Shown here one piece after another: positions 46,654-56,078 of a stretch of 64,000 nt of DNA. The stretch comes from Arthrobacter caoxuetaonis (GTDB lineage Bacteria; Actinomycetota; Actinomycetes; Actinomycetales; Micrococcaceae): the NCBI RefSeq assembly GCF_023921125.1, contig NZ_CP099467.1:186001-250000 (forward strand), written 5' to 3'. The translations under genes and the position numbers were made by a program. The notes beneath the pieces are model-generated. The model made no database searches. It saw only the letters and a list, made by a program, of their open reading frames with translations, and was not told the DNA's origin. How positions within the stretch are numbered: position 1 is the first letter of the stretch; each line of letters starts with the position of its first letter.

Positions 46654-48828
46654 CTACAGCATGCAGGAAACGCAGTTCTCCACTTCGGTGCCTTCCAGGG
46701 CTACCTGGCGCAGGCGGATGTAGTAGATGGTCTTAATACCCTTGCGCCATGCGTAGATCTGGGCCTTGTTGATGTCGCGCGTTGTGGCGGTGTCCTTGAA
46801 GAACAGCGTCAGGGACAGGCCCTGGTCCACGTGCTGCGTGGCAGCAGCGTAGGTGTCGATGATCTTCTCGTAGCCGATTTCGTACGCGTCCTGGTAATAC
46901 TCCAGGTTGTCGTTGGTCAGGTACGGAGCCGGGTAGTAGACGCGGCCCAGCTTGCCTTCCTTGCGGATTTCGATCTTGGACGCGATCGGGTGAATGGAGG
47001 AGGTGGAGTTGTTGATGTAGGAGATCGAGCCGGTCGGCGGCACAGCCTGCAGGTTCTGGTTGTAGATGCCGTGCGCCATGACGGAGGCGCGCAGCTCTTC
47101 CCAGTCGGCCTGGGTCGGGATGTGGATGCCCGCGTCGGCGAAGAGTTCCTTCACCCGGTCCGTTTCCGGCGCCCAGACCTGTCCGGTGTACTTGTCGAAG
47201 AACTCACCGGAGGCGTACTTGGACCTCTCAAAACCGTCGAAGACCTCCCCGCGTTCGATGGCGATCCGGTTGGATGCCCGCAGCGCATGGAAGAGCACCG
47301 TGTAGAAGTAGATGTTGGTGAAGTCGATGCCCTCTTCAGATCCGTAGAAGATCCGTTCACGGGCCAGATAGCCGTGCAGGTTCATCTGGCCCAGGCCAAT
47401 GGCGTGCGTGCGGGCGTTGCCGGCGGCGATGGAGCGGACCGCGGTGATGTTGGACTGGTCCGAGACGGCGGTCAGGCCGCGGATCGCGGTTTCAACGGTA
47501 AGGCCGAAGTCCGGCGAGCCCATGGCACTGGCAATGTTCAGCGAACCCAGGTTGCAGGAGATGTCCTTGCCGATTTCGTCGTAGGACAGGTCGTCGTTGT
47601 AGGTAGTCGGGGACGAGACCTGCAGGATCTCCGAGCACAGGTTGCTCATGATGATCTTGCCCTCGATCGGGTTGGCCTTGTTCACCGAGTCTTCGAACAT
47701 GATGTACGGGTAGCCGGATTCGAACTGGATTTCCGCCAGGGTCTGGAAGAAGTCGCGGGCCTTGATCTTGGTCTTCTTGATGCGCGCGTCGTCGACCATC
47801 TCGTAGTACTTCTCGGTGACGTTGATGTCCGAGAACGGGATGCCGTAGACCTTTTCGACGTCGTACGGGGAGAACAGGTACATGTCCTCGTTGCGCTTGG
47901 CGAGGTCGAAGGTGATGTCGGGGATGACGACGCCGAGGGAGAGGGTCTTGATGCGGATCTTCTCGTCGGCGTTCTCGCGCTTGGTGTCCAGGAACTTGTT
48001 GATGTCCGGGTGGTGGGCGTGCAGGTAGACGGCACCGGCACCCTGGCGTGCACCGAGCTGGTTGGCGTAGGAGAAGGAGTCTTCGAGCAGCTTCATGATG
48101 GGGATGACGCCGGAGGACTGGTTCTGGATCTGCTTGATCGGTGCGCCGACTTCGCGGATGTTCGTCAGGGCGAAGGCGACGCCGCCGCCGCGCTTGGAGA
48201 GCTGCAGGGCGGAGTTGATGGAACGGCCGATCGACTCCATGTTGTCTTCGATGCGCAGCAGGAAGCAGGAGACCAGCTCGCCGCGCTGCTTCTTGCCCAT
48301 GTTCAGGAACGTCGGGGTGGCCGGCTGGAAGCGGCCGCTCATGATTTCGTCCAGGGTCTGGGTTGCCACGTCTTCGTTGCCGTCGCCGAGGCCGAGGGAA
48401 ACCATGGTGACGCGGTCTTCGAAGCGCTCGAGGTAACGCTTGCCGTCGAACGTCTTCAGCGGGTACGTCGTGTAGAACTTGAAGGCACCCAGGAAGGTTT
48501 CGAAGCGGAACTTCTTGGCGTAAGCGCGCTTGAAGAGGCCTTTGATGAATTCGGGGCTGTACTTGGCCAGCAGCTCGGGCTCGTAGTAGTTCTCCTCCAC
48601 GAGGAATTCGAGCTTCTCCTCCAGGGAGTGGAAGAACCACGTGTTGCCGTTGATTTCGTACTTGCAGTACTGCTTCGCGGCGGCGCGGTCAGCCTCGAAC
48701 TGGATCTTGCCGTCTGCACCGTACAGGTTCAGCATCGCGTTCAGCTCGTGATAGCCCAGGCCCTTCCAGGACTCGGGGGTGGTGTCCTTGTCTGCTACGG
48801 GGTCTGTGGGGATGGTGCTTGTTTCCAA
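46654..48828 (-). CDS. nrdE: class Ib ribonucleotide reductase large subunit NrdE, 724 aa
   Basis: Near full agreement with Nrd[24 protein letters not shown] at the start, the allosteric/catalytic core [45 protein letters not shown] with an active-site Cys, [20 protein letters not shown], and the C-terminal redox pair ENCVSCML. It reduces NDPs using the NrdF radical and a thioredoxin-like donor. The ATG lies 34 bases inside the end of nrdI, so the two are coupled. A GCCGCACACAGG sequence at about 48897-48908 inside nrdI resembles a class 1 variant. Confidence 0.96.
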   Translation of the reverse strand: METSTIPTDPVADKDTTPESWKGLGYHELNAMLNLYGADGKIQFEADRAAAKQYCKYEINGNTWFFHSLEEKLEFLVEENYYEPELLAKYSPEFIKGLFKRAYAKKFRFETFLGAFKFYTTYPLKTFDGKRYLERFEDRVTMVSLGLGDGNEDVATQTLDEIMSGRFQPATPTFLNMGKKQRGELVSCFLLRIEDNMESIGRSINSALQLSKRGGGVAFALTNIREVGAPIKQIQNQSSGVIPIMKLLEDSFSYANQLGARQGAGAVYLHAHHPDINKFLDTKRENADEKIRIKTLSLGVVIPDITFDLAKRNEDMYLFSPYDVEKVYGIPFSDINVTEKYYEMVDDARIKKTKIKARDFFQTLAEIQFESGYPYIMFEDSVNKANPIEGKIIMSNLCSEILQVSSPTTYNDDLSYDEIGKDISCNLGSLNIASAMGSPDFGLTVETAIRGLTAVSDQSNITAVRSIAAGNARTHAIGLGQMNLHGYLARERIFYGSEEGIDFTNIYFYTVLFHALRASNRIAIERGEVFDGFERSKYASGEFFDKYTGQVWAPETDRVKELFADAGIHIPTQADWEELRASVMAHGIYNQNLQAVPPTGSISYINNSTSSIHPIASKIEIRKEGKLGRVYYPAPYLTNDNLEYYQDAYEIGYEKIIDTYAAATQHVDQGLSLTLFFKDTATTRDINKAQIYAWRKGIKTIYYIRLRQVALEGTEVENCVSCML

Positions 48829-49241
48829 AATGTCTCCAGTCCAGTTCGGACAGCCTCGACGTCGTCGGGGGTGCCCATGATTTCAAAGCGGTAAAGAACC
48901 TGTGTGCGGCTGGGCGCCGCTGCGTCATCGGCTGCCAGCTTGGCGGCTATGACGTCTCCTGCCAGGCAGTAGGAGTCGTGAAAGTTGGTGTTTCCGGCGG
49001 CGATGATTCCCCGGATGAGGCGTCTGTTCGATTCGACGTTGAGGAACTTGATCACCTGTTTCGGCACGGCGCCTTTCGCTCCTCCGCCCCCGTAAGTGGG
49101 GACGACGAGGACGTAGGGCTCGGTGGCGATCACGGTGTCGTCCTTGGTTTTCACCGGCAGCCTGATGGCCGGGATGCCGAGTTTGGCGACGAAACGGTGG
49201 GTGTTCTCGGACGTCGACGAGAAGTAGATCAGGTTGGGCAC
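48795..49241 (-). CDS. nrdI: flavodoxin-like NrdI, 148 aa
   Basis: NrdI pattern: [18 protein letters not shown] (FMN phosphate loop), [29 protein letters not shown], and [19 protein letters not shown]. It delivers oxidant for assembly of the Mn(III)2-tyrosyl cofactor of NrdF. GTG at 49241 has GGAAGGTG upstream. It is the first gene of the nrdI-nrdE unit, about 50 bases after a class 2 element. Confidence 0.93.
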   Translation of the reverse strand: MPNLIYFSSTSENTHRFVAKLGIPAIRLPVKTKDDTVIATEPYVLVVPTYGGGGAKGAVPKQVIKFLNVESNRRLIRGIIAAGNTNFHDSYCLAGDVIAAKLAADDAAAPSRTQVLYRFEIMGTPDDVEAVRTGLETFWKQAPSPQTP

Positions 49242-49291
49242 GGTCGCACCTTCCGAACGGGCACTGCCGTGTTGTGGGGGCTTATTGTTCT

Positions 49292-49314
49292 CTATGCGCT
49301 CTCCTGCGTGACGG
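49292..49314 (-). promoter_or_regulatory. class 2 composite element (nrdI-nrdE)
   Basis: CCGTCA-N11-GCATAG; the TAG is the stop codon of the gene ending at 49292. AGAACAATAAGC follows. Confidence 0.7.
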
Positions 49315-49747
49315 CGTTTCCCGACCGCTGGTGAGCCTGCTCCAGATGTCTGGCGGCGACGCCGAGGAGCCACGGGTTCAAGCGGACATCCACCCCAGGG
49401 GAGGGCGGCCGCGCCTTCAGGTGCACATCGGCCGTGCCGGGACCGTCGAGGTAGATCAGGGCACGGGAAACGTCCTCCAGGAATGAGAAGGCCTCCCCGG
49501 CGTCCTCGAAGCGCAGTCCGGCTGCGTACGCGGTGTTGTCGAAGAGTCCGCTGCAGTCGTAGAGGTCCGGTGTGCCGGCGGAGAGCACGGTCACCCGGTA
49601 GCCCCTCGCTTCGAGGGCGGCTTTCAGCCGTTCCATCCCTGCGTCAGTCTCTGCCTGTGCCGCAGCTGCTTTGGCGCGCGTCCTGGCGAGCCAGTGGTCG
49701 AAGCCGCAGGCGATCGTTGCCCGGCGCCGAAGCAGCGAGTTGAACAT
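49292..49747 (-). CDS. hypothetical protein, 151 aa
   Basis: Helical N-terminus ([32 protein letters not shown]) followed by an alpha/beta part ([29 protein letters not shown]). Not recognised. ATG 49747 with GAAGGA upstream is preferred to 49771. Its stop codon is embedded in the nrdI class 2 element, so termination here and initiation of the nrd transcript overlap. Confidence 0.6.
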   Translation of the reverse strand: MFNSLLRRRATIACGFDHWLARTRAKAAAAQAETDAGMERLKAALEARGYRVTVLSAGTPDLYDCSGLFDNTAYAAGLRFEDAGEAFSFLEDVSRALIYLDGPGTADVHLKARPPSPGVDVRLNPWLLGVAARHLEQAHQRSGNAVTQESA

Positions 49748-49794
49748 GGGGTCCTTCTGGTAGCAGTGCACTGCCGGGACTCCCTGCAGCTTCC

Positions 49795-49824
49795 ACTATG
49801 TGTGCGGCAGGCCAAGGATCTCTC
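49795..49824 (-). promoter_or_regulatory. class 1 promoter-like element
   Basis: GCCGCACACATAGT with GAGAG exactly 15 nt upstream, adjacent to the stop of the exonuclease gene. Confidence 0.65.
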
Positions 49825-49825
49825 T

Positions 49826-50389
49826 TCAGGCGATGCCCAAGCCCTTGTAGAGGCCGCGGACCGTCTTTGCACCTTCGCGTCGGGCAATGGCCAGGACAAC
49901 TTCAGCGCAGGCCAGCGCATCGGCCCCGGAGTCGTGCTTCTCGAACTCAGGCAGTCCAAGCGCCTCGGCGACCAGGTGCAGGCGGGTCTTGGGAAGACGG
50001 AGAGCCGTGCGGGCAAGGACTTCACTGCAGCGCAGCTCGTTGGTGAGGGCGGGAAGCTTCAGCTCCCGGACGGCGCTGGTGAGCACTGCCCGTTCGTATT
50101 TCATGTTGTGGGCGATGACGGGGTCTGCCCCGAAGATCCTGGAGAGGCGTTCCATGGAGTCCTTGAGCGAATCCCCTGCTGCCGCCATTGCCGGCGTGAT
50201 CCCGTGGATGCGCTGGGCATAAGGATCGAAGGCATCCGCCCCGCGTTCGGGACGGATCAGCCATGTGCCGGTACTCCTGACGAGACCGTCGCGCACGGAG
50301 GCGAAACCAACCGAGATGACCGAGAGGCGGTCGGAGTTGGCAGCTTCGAAGTCGACGGTGGTGAAGTTCAGCCCGGGGATCGTATCCAT
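49826..50389 (-). CDS. DnaQ-like (DEDDh) 3'-5' exonuclease, 187 aa
   Basis: The three Exo motifs are visible: FTTVDFEAANSDRLSVISVG (Asp-Glu, Exo I), VIAHNMKYERAVLTSA (Asn/Tyr version of Exo II, where Asp is expected in VAHNxxFD) and HDSGADALACAEVVL (His...Asp, Exo III). A missing Exo II Asp could weaken activity. As a DnaQ-like subunit it may proofread for the plasmid DnaE at 56079. The ATG at 50389 comes four bases after a class 1 core. Confidence 0.8.
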   Translation of the reverse strand: MDTIPGLNFTTVDFEAANSDRLSVISVGFASVRDGLVRSTGTWLIRPERGADAFDPYAQRIHGITPAMAAAGDSLKDSMERLSRIFGADPVIAHNMKYERAVLTSAVRELKLPALTNELRCSEVLARTALRLPKTRLHLVAEALGLPEFEKHDSGADALACAEVVLAIARREGAKTVRGLYKGLGIA

Positions 50390-50393
50390 ACCC

Positions 50394-50427
50394 ACTATGT
50401 GTGCGGCAACCCGCCTTGCTCTGCTCG
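50394..50427 (-). promoter_or_regulatory. class 1 promoter-like element
   Basis: GCCGCACACATAGT with CAGAG 15 nt upstream, four bases before the exonuclease ATG. Confidence 0.6.
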
Positions 50428-50462
50428 CGGAGGGAGCCTGCTGAAGACCTTCCGTGCCCGGT

Positions 50463-50476
50463 CCGCACACATAAGG
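50463..50476 (+). promoter_or_regulatory. class 1 promoter-like element
   Basis: TCCGCACACATAAGG 35 bases before the gene at 50511, back-to-back with 50394. Confidence 0.6.
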
Positions 50477-50510
50477 AAAGAGAGAACCCGACGATACGAA
50501 AGCTGAACCT

Positions 50511-51101
50511 ATGCCGCCAGCCCTCCCTGCCCTCACCCACACCAGGCCACTGGTCGCGGACGAACCCATCAGTGCCGCAGCTGCTGCACGGCTGGCCGGC
50601 ATCTCCCGCCACGCCGTCGACAAGCTCGTGTCAGCCGGATACCTCCGCCTCGTCCGTCCCGACGTTGAAGCACTCCTCCGCCGCCCCTTTGTCGCAGCCG
50701 GAGGGGCCCTTCCCGTCATCCAGACCGATGCCGCACAGAGAGACGGTACGTGGCGCCCCTATGCCGGGGACTCGGTCACGCTCTCCGATGCCGACTGGCT
50801 GCTGGCACAGTCCGGGGACTGGACCGGGGTCAATTCCAAGGCCGTCGTTGACACCGGGTATCTGCTCGTCGGTCTGGGCGGCGTCGTCACCGGCGCTGTC
50901 CGCGTCCATGGCCGTGCTCCCGGAGCCCCGGCCGGCAAGGTCCGCTGGAAGCTCAGCCTCATCGGCCGGCTGGAAGGGACGCTGAAGGAAGACCGGATCC
51001 GTTTCGGTGCCGAAACCACCCCCGACGAGGAGAAGTTCGTCCTGGACACCGCCGGTATGAGGTACCCGGCCAAACGCGGCGGGGCATTCACCTGGATTTA
51101 G
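50511..51101 (+). CDS. helix-turn-helix hypothetical protein, 196 aa
   Basis: Residues 20-48 (ISAAAAARLAGISRHAVDKLVSAGYLRLVRP) look like a MerR/excisionase-type DNA-binding helix-turn-helix with a following wing. The remaining 150 residues are beta-rich (DTGYLLVGLGGVVTGAVRVHGR, VRWKLSLIGRLEGTL) and unknown. It could be a regulator; its position between the exonuclease and resolvase genes invites testing as a binder of the class 1 or 2 elements. That is inference only. Confidence 0.6.
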   Translation: MPPALPALTHTRPLVADEPISAAAAARLAGISRHAVDKLVSAGYLRLVRPDVEALLRRPFVAAGGALPVIQTDAAQRDGTWRPYAGDSVTLSDADWLLAQSGDWTGVNSKAVVDTGYLLVGLGGVVTGAVRVHGRAPGAPAGKVRWKLSLIGRLEGTLKEDRIRFGAETTPDEEKFVLDTAGMRYPAKRGGAFTWI

Positions 51102-51228
51102 CACCCGGAGCCCCCTGATTCCCAGCATTTATACGGCAGGAACGGGGGCTCTCACGCGCACCGGAATTGTTACGCCGAAGCCCTTTTTATGACATTCCCG
51201 GGCACATTATTTTGTCCGGCTACAGCAT
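51102..51228. other. A+T-richer convergent intergenic region
   Basis: GCATTTATACGGC at 51124-51136 and GCATTTATGCGGC at 51225-51237 form a near-identical direct repeat of about 13 bases, 101 bases apart. No gene seen. They may be protein-binding sites. Confidence 0.4.
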
Positions 51229-51780
51229 TTATGCGGCCAGTAAAGTATCTGCCTCGCTCATGCGGCGGTAAGCATCCGTCCAGGCCTCCAGGGGCGCTAT
51301 CAAGGCGGGATAGCCGGGGCCGCGGAGCAGGCCCACCCGTTCGAGCCTCTGCCAGGGCCGGTATCCGTGCGGTCCGGCATCATCGCGCACCCAGGCGAGG
51401 GCCTTCGAAACGATGGCGAACTCCGCCACCGGATCCATTCCTCCAGGCCATGCGTCCAGGGCCGTACAGGCCAGCCAGCGCACCTGATTCGCCCGTGTAC
51501 CAAGGATCGGGACCATTCCCAGCGCATACGGAACCCTGCCGTTGGCTGCCTGTTTCACCGAGTCCTCAGCCGAGGAACGGATCGCCTGTCCCATGTCCTT
51601 CTTGGCACGGACCTGAACGGCTGTGTCAGGCAGGACGGAGAGGTCCCCGATGTCGTCTTTGCGGCCGGCGCCGAGCATTCTCATCGGGTTCTCGACGGCG
51701 AATTCCGGCAGAAGCTCCACGAGGGCCGTGACAGCCTCCCGTTCGAACCGGTCGCCCTTGTTCTTTGCTGAATTTCCCAT
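51229..51780 (-). CDS. PD-(D/E)XK nuclease, Holliday-junction-resolvase-like, 183 aa
   Basis: KGDRFEREAVTALVELLPEF...MLGAGRKDDIGDLSVLPDTAVQVRAKKDMGQAIRSSAEDSV fits the Glu...GD...(Q/E)xK layout of archaeal Hjc and phage-type nucleases (Glu in FERE, Asp in IGDL, V-x-V-x-A-K-K). Such enzymes cut branched DNA during replication or recombination. The ATG at 51780 lies nine bases beyond a class 2 element shared with replication genes. Longer frame to 51834 is rejected because it covers that element. Confidence 0.72.
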   Translation of the reverse strand: MGNSAKNKGDRFEREAVTALVELLPEFAVENPMRMLGAGRKDDIGDLSVLPDTAVQVRAKKDMGQAIRSSAEDSVKQAANGRVPYALGMVPILGTRANQVRWLACTALDAWPGGMDPVAEFAIVSKALAWVRDDAGPHGYRPWQRLERVGLLRGPGYPALIAPLEAWTDAYRRMSEADTLLAA

Positions 51781-51788
51781 AGTGCTCT

Positions 51789-51811
51789 CTATGCCCGTCG
51801 AACGCTGACGG
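51789..51811 (-). promoter_or_regulatory. class 2 composite element (resolvase-like gene)
   Basis: CCGTCA-N11-GCATAG, nine bases before the ATG at 51780, in a region shared with the divergent class 3 motif at 51826. Confidence 0.7.
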
Positions 51812-51825
51812 CGCTTGTGGCATTG

Positions 51826-51837
51826 TCTACGCATGTT
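51826..51837 (+). promoter_or_regulatory. class 3 motif TCTACGCATGTT
   Basis: About 45 bases before the gene at 51884; divergent from the class 2 element at 51789. Confidence 0.45.
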
Positions 51838-51883
51838 GGTTGGCAGAGGCCATCACGACTACAAATCAGGGGTAAATCCACCA

Positions 51884-52780
51884 ATGGACATCAAACGCCG
51901 GCAGCTGCTCACCGCACCGGGTGAAGGACTGCTTCTCGCTAAATCAGCCCTCGACGCCGTTGAGCGCTTCTCCGACTGGCAGACCGCCACAGGCCTGCAC
52001 CCCTCCCGCTTCGTGTTCGGTGAACTCTGCTCCGTTCCGCTGCCCGTCTACACCGCAGTGGCACCGGGCAGGCGCCAGTTCTCCGAGGTCAACCCCGAAG
52101 TCATGTGGCACCCGCTCTTCTGGCTTCCGCCGACGATCGCAGGCCGCTACAACCTGCCGACCGGACCGAACGGCGAGCTGGAACCGGAATCCAATGCCCT
52201 CTGGTCCCTCCGCGTCGCACTGGAACTGACCGCTTCAGGCCTGTACAGCCAGGACGAAGGCTGGTTGGACATCCTCCACACCGTGAACATCGACGTCGAC
52301 AGCGAAGCCGACCTGGCACGGATCCGCGAGTGGCAGGCCGGCGGCCACGACGACCTCCTGGACTCCATCGACCTTGGCCCGTACCTGCACCTGGAGGAGA
52401 ACCCGAACTGGGCCCTGCAGTCCGCCCTGGCACTGGAGGAACCGGCAACCCAGGCGCAGTGGGCGATCGTGGCCGACTCCCTCATGGAGATGATCTGGGA
52501 TGCCCGGGAAGACAAGACGAGCAACCTTCCCGAATACCGTGGAGACCTGCTGCTCGTGAGCGAACTGGCCGAGGTACAGCTCACCCATGTACCCACCGAA
52601 GGCAACACCGCCGAAGAGTTCTGGGCCAGCATCACGGAAGCACTCCGCGATGAGTCCTACAGCACCAAGCAGGCGCTCACCGAAGGTCCGGTCCTCATGG
52701 CCGAGGAATGGCTGCGCATGACCCGCGACACCTTCTGGGAATCCGTCACCGACCTCCAGACCCTCCCGGCAGCCGGATGA
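51884..52780 (+). CDS. hypothetical protein, 298 aa
   Basis: Soluble acidic protein (LLAKSALDAVERFSDWQTATGLHPSRFVFGELCSVPLPVYTAV, HPLFWLPPTIAGRYNLPTG, then helical regions rich in Trp and Leu). No family recognised. ATG 51884 is chosen over the long frame from 51815 because residues before it read through the class 3 motif. It overlaps the next gene by four bases (ATGA), so the two form an operon. Confidence 0.6.
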   Translation: MDIKRRQLLTAPGEGLLLAKSALDAVERFSDWQTATGLHPSRFVFGELCSVPLPVYTAVAPGRRQFSEVNPEVMWHPLFWLPPTIAGRYNLPTGPNGELEPESNALWSLRVALELTASGLYSQDEGWLDILHTVNIDVDSEADLARIREWQAGGHDDLLDSIDLGPYLHLEENPNWALQSALALEEPATQAQWAIVADSLMEMIWDAREDKTSNLPEYRGDLLLVSELAEVQLTHVPTEGNTAEEFWASITEALRDESYSTKQALTEGPVLMAEEWLRMTRDTFWESVTDLQTLPAAG

Positions 52781-53397
52781 CCGGCCCCTCCCCGTCGTAC
52801 ATCCCGTTCGATGCGCGCCTGAACGTCGACGGGACCGTCAACATCTTTGCTGACGGCAACCCGCTTCCCGGCGGCCAGGGCCTGAGCACCGAGGCAGTCC
52901 TTCGTGTCCTGTCGCGGTACGCCCGCGAGAACGGGACGGTACTGATGACGACCGTCCAGCTCAACGGCAGGATCACCCGGGACCTCATCGACGGGTCTGG
53001 AAGCGCTGTCCCCTATTACGTGCCTGCCGAGAAGGCGATCGTGGAGGACCTCGTTGAACCGGCCGCCCCCGAGGACGAAGAGCTGCTGCTGGCTTCCCTG
53101 AAGACCCGCGGCGCCGGTGCGGAACCTGCCCCAGAGTACGTTCCGCAGCGCCTCCAGGCCCGGAGGGTGCGTCCCCTTGAAGCTGTGGAAGAGATTCCGG
53201 ACTTCGACGTCGAAGGTGACATCCGCAAGGCCATGGCCTCTCAGAAGACGCCGGCGAACATGCGCGTGATCGTGCTGGTCATCATCGGGGTCGTCGTTGC
53301 CGCTGCTGCTGCCGCCGTGTTCTACGCAGTCTCCGGCTCGCTGCTCTCGGTCGGGCTTCCCCTGTCTGAAGGGCTCCCGTCCGGCGTACCCGTATAG
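52777..53397 (+). CDS. tail-anchored membrane protein, 206 aa
   Basis: N-terminal soluble part with DARLNVDGTVNIFADGNPLPGGQGLSTEAVLRVLSRYARENGTVLMTTVQLNGRITRDLI, an acidic/Pro linker, and a single membrane helix near residue 165-190 (VIVLVIIGVVVAAAAAAVFYAV). Not recognised; partnership with the preceding protein is suggested by the ATGA overlap. A G/C-rich inverted repeat follows at about 53420-53450. Confidence 0.6.
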   Translation: MTGPSPSYIPFDARLNVDGTVNIFADGNPLPGGQGLSTEAVLRVLSRYARENGTVLMTTVQLNGRITRDLIDGSGSAVPYYVPAEKAIVEDLVEPAAPEDEELLLASLKTRGAGAEPAPEYVPQRLQARRVRPLEAVEEIPDFDVEGDIRKAMASQKTPANMRVIVLVIIGVVVAAAAAAVFYAVSGSLLSVGLPLSEGLPSGVPV

Positions 53398-53467
53398 GGC
53401 CCGCATTCCGCTTTACCGGACCCGTCCGGCCGTCCCCACGGCCGGGCGGGTATCTTTCTGCTCTGTT

Positions 53468-53479
53468 CCGCACACATAG
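53468..53479 (+). promoter_or_regulatory. class 1 promoter-like element
   Basis: TCCGCACACATAGC about 100 bases before the inactive DnaE-like gene. Confidence 0.55.
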
Positions 53480-53577
53480 CAGCTGCCGGAGTACCGGCAC
53501 CAGGGTCCGGCCCCACTCAGCCGGTCCGCCTTTCGGGCATATGGGCATCAGGCCCGCCCCACAGCAAAAGGAACACC

Positions 53578-55848
53578 ATGAGCACCTTCATCAACCTGCG
53601 CGGCTATGGCGAACACACCAGGAACAACCTCACCGTTATCACCGAAGCCCTCGCCCGGGCCGCCGAATACGGGCAGGATGCGCTGGCCCTCACCGACGCC
53701 CGCACACTGGCCGGAGTCCCCACCTTTGTCCGTGAAGCCAAGGCGGCAGGCATCAAACCGATCATCGGCATGGAGATCTCCCTGGCAGCGTCAGGGGACC
53801 GGCTCTATGTGCACCGCCCCACCGAGGACTCGCCCCTCTTCCACAACGTCACCCTCCTGGCCCGCACGCCCCGCGGCTGGGAGAACCTCGTGGCCATCAA
53901 CAACGCGACCCAGGACCCGGCCCATGCCCGCCCCGTCGCCGACCTCCCCCTGCTGGCCCGGCACAGTGAAGGGCTCATCCTCCTGACCGGCGGAATGGAC
54001 GGCCCCGTTGCCGAACCCCTGGCACGCGGAGAGCACGACCTCGCAGAGCGGAACCTCAAAGCGCTCACCGGCATCTTCGGACCCGGAAGCATCTTCCTGG
54101 AGATCACCTGCCAGAAGGTCCCCGGCGAATGGAAGATCGCCGGTGAGCTGCAGCGCCTCTCTGAGCAGTTCATGGTTCCCGCCGTGGCCACAAGCGCCTT
54201 CTCCTATGTGGATGCATCATCCGCACGCTTCCATGTCGCCCTTGCCGCCTCGGATGCCAGCCCGAAGGAAGCCTGGCGGGAACCGGTCCGGGTCCCTGAC
54301 CTGTCGCTGCGCTCCGAGGAACAGATGCGCGCCGCAAACCGGGAGAACCGCTTCTGGCAGGCAGCGGTCGACATGACCTCCGCGGTCGCCGCCACCATCG
54401 AAGACAGTGTCCTGCCCGAACCGGTCCTGCCGAAGATGCCCTCCCACCGCCTTCCCAACGGCTACCGGGACCCCATCGTCCTGCTCCGTGACCTTGCCGT
54501 GGCCGGGCTCAATGACCGGGACGGGTGCACGACACCGGAAGGCATGTGGCGCCTGGACGCCGAGCTTGACCTGATCGCCGAGGCCGGAGCAGCCAAGTAC
54601 TTCCTCCTCCTGCATGGCCTGGTCAGCCACCTGCGCTCCCGCGGCATCACTGTCGGACCCGGACGCGGCAATGCCGGATCGAGCCTCCTGCTCTATGGGC
54701 TGGGCGTTACCGACGTCGACCCCTTTGAGAGCGGACTGCGCTTCGAGTCCTTCCTGGTTCCGGAGAGGGGGCTGCCCGTCTTCGACCTGGAGCTGGAGCA
54801 CAGCGGCATCGACGAAGCGGTCAAGTACCTGGCAGGGCGCTACGGAAAGCGCAGCGTCGCCAGGCTCTCCTCCGCCATCCGGAACAGCGACAGGAAGGCT
54901 GAGCGGATGGCCGGACAGATCATGGGGCGCCGCTCCCGCCCTGCGGACGATACCGAGGCAGCGGACCTGGCCGAAGCCCTGACCGGCCGCGTCCACTCCG
55001 TCACCACCCACCCCACAGCCGTGGCTGTCTCCTCCGTTCCGCTGGGCGGGGCGTTTCCGCTGCGGGCACCCCGCTCCTACGACAACCCGGATGTGCCCGT
55101 GCTGGCATGGAACCGGCAGGACATTGAAGGCTCCGGCCTGCTGGTCATCAACCTTCTCGGCCTGCGTTCCCTGACACCCATGGGGGCTGCCATGAAGGCT
55201 GCTGCCACAGCGCCGCGGGCCGGCGGACAGACCTGGGTCATACCGCGCTCTTCCCGCGGTGACCTGCCCTCGGTCCGGAACGCGTGGTGGCTGCTGTACA
55301 GGCAGGACCTTCCCGGCCTGAAGATCGCCGCACAGGAGCTGAAGAACATGCTCAACGCGGGCAGGACGATGAACCTGACCGAGCTCACGAACCTTGTCGC
55401 CGTCTCACCGCGGGGTTCACAGGCCATGAAGATGTACCTGGCGTCATCGGCCGAACCCGCCCGCGGCACGGCTACCGCCCTGTCCATCCTGTCCCGGGCC
55501 ACTGCGGACTCCCGCGGGATCCTGCTCTACCGCGAGCAGATCGCCGACGCCGCCGCATGGGCTGCCGGATACACGGTCGCTGACGGTTTCCGTCTCGCGG
55601 AGGCGCTGGCGGAAGCATCCCCGGAGCGTACGGAAGCTGAACGCGTGCGCTTCACCGCCGCCGTCGAGGCTCACCTGGCCCCGGAAGCACGCCGCCCCGG
55701 AGAGGCAGAGGCCCTGTTCGCTGTGCTTGCCGCCTCCGCACCGGGCGCACGTTCGAAGGCGCACGCAGCAGGGATTGCCCTCCGGGCGTTCAACCAGGCC
55801 TGGCTGATGTCCTCCTTCCCCGGGCAGTACGGCAGCGCCGCCGCCTGA
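53578..55848 (+). CDS. DnaE-like protein with lost catalytic residues, 756 aa
   Basis: Alignable by eye to the DnaE encoded at 56079: ALALTDARTLAGVPTFVREAKAAGIKPIIGMEISLA against ALAITDHGSLAAAWKFQKYCLEAGIKPIIGNEMYMA, and GPGRGNAGSSLLLYGLGVTDVDPFESGLRFESFLVPERGLPVFDLELE against GVGRGSAAG...PDIDVDFE. The PHP metal site HLHNH has become NLRGY, TDHGS is TDART, and the polymerase PDIDVDFE is PVFDLELE. It is also about half length and stops before the OB domain. I infer a non-catalytic paralogue, perhaps a structural partner, immediately upstream of the active gene. AAAGGAAC precedes the ATG. Confidence 0.8.
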   Translation: MSTFINLRGYGEHTRNNLTVITEALARAAEYGQDALALTDARTLAGVPTFVREAKAAGIKPIIGMEISLAASGDRLYVHRPTEDSPLFHNVTLLARTPRGWENLVAINNATQDPAHARPVADLPLLARHSEGLILLTGGMDGPVAEPLARGEHDLAERNLKALTGIFGPGSIFLEITCQKVPGEWKIAGELQRLSEQFMVPAVATSAFSYVDASSARFHVALAASDASPKEAWREPVRVPDLSLRSEEQMRAANRENRFWQAAVDMTSAVAATIEDSVLPEPVLPKMPSHRLPNGYRDPIVLLRDLAVAGLNDRDGCTTPEGMWRLDAELDLIAEAGAAKYFLLLHGLVSHLRSRGITVGPGRGNAGSSLLLYGLGVTDVDPFESGLRFESFLVPERGLPVFDLELEHSGIDEAVKYLAGRYGKRSVARLSSAIRNSDRKAERMAGQIMGRRSRPADDTEAADLAEALTGRVHSVTTHPTAVAVSSVPLGGAFPLRAPRSYDNPDVPVLAWNRQDIEGSGLLVINLLGLRSLTPMGAAMKAAATAPRAGGQTWVIPRSSRGDLPSVRNAWWLLYRQDLPGLKIAAQELKNMLNAGRTMNLTELTNLVAVSPRGSQAMKMYLASSAEPARGTATALSILSRATADSRGILLYREQIADAAAWAAGYTVADGFRLAEALAEASPERTEAERVRFTAAVEAHLAPEARRPGEAEALFAVLAASAPGARSKAHAAGIALRAFNQAWLMSSFPGQYGSAAA

Positions 55849-55859
55849 TGATCACAGGG

Positions 55860-55895
55860 ATGCCCGTCCGGTACAGGTTTGAGCCGGGCGGGCAT
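55860..55895. terminator. terminator hairpin
   Basis: ATGCCCG-CCGG pairs with CCGGGCGGGCAT around a 12-nt loop, then ATTTCT; it ends the inactive dnaE-like transcript. Confidence 0.65.
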
Positions 55896-55908
55896 ATTTC
55901 TGCCCTCT

Positions 55909-55922
55909 GCCGCACACATAGG
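55909..55922 (+). promoter_or_regulatory. class 1 promoter-like element
   Basis: GCCGCACACATAGG four bases before a 26-codon leader ORF and 157 bases before the dnaE GTG. Confidence 0.6.
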
Positions 55923-55926
55923 AAAC

Positions 55927-56007
55927 ATGAAGGTTTCAGCGCCGCACACCGGCTCCGCCAGGGCACGACAGCACCCGTCAGCGGCCTGGGCGCATAGGAA
56001 CAACTAG
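55927..56007 (+). CDS. 26-residue leader ORF upstream of dnaE
   Basis: MKVSAPHTGSARARQHPSAA...HRNN starts four bases after a class 1 core and ends at TAG 72 bases before dnaE. The class 2 element (55975-55997) lies wholly inside it. It may be a leader peptide that couples two promoters, or chance; there is no ribosome binding site, so it would be read only from a leaderless message. Confidence 0.3.
   Translation: MKVSAPHTGSARARQHPSAAWAHRNN
55975..55997 (+). promoter_or_regulatory. class 2 composite element (dnaE)
   Basis: CCGTCA-N11-GCATAG then GAACAACTAGGGC, about 80 bases before the dnaE start. Confidence 0.7.
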
Positions 56008-56078
56008 GGCGTTCGCCCTCCCCCACTCTTTGAACACGGGTCAGCAGGCCCATTTTCAGGCAATAAAGCAGGAGACAC

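Noticed and set aside
46561..48894. 777-aa open frame antisense to nrdE
   Set aside because: nrdE is certain; the antisense product is Val/Asp/Gly-rich, as expected for a shadow.
48897..48908. Class 1-like core inside nrdI as a promoter for nrdE
   Set aside because: It is a variant (CACACAGG) with no upstream GAGAG block, and nrdE is already coupled to nrdI; noted only in the nrdE entry.
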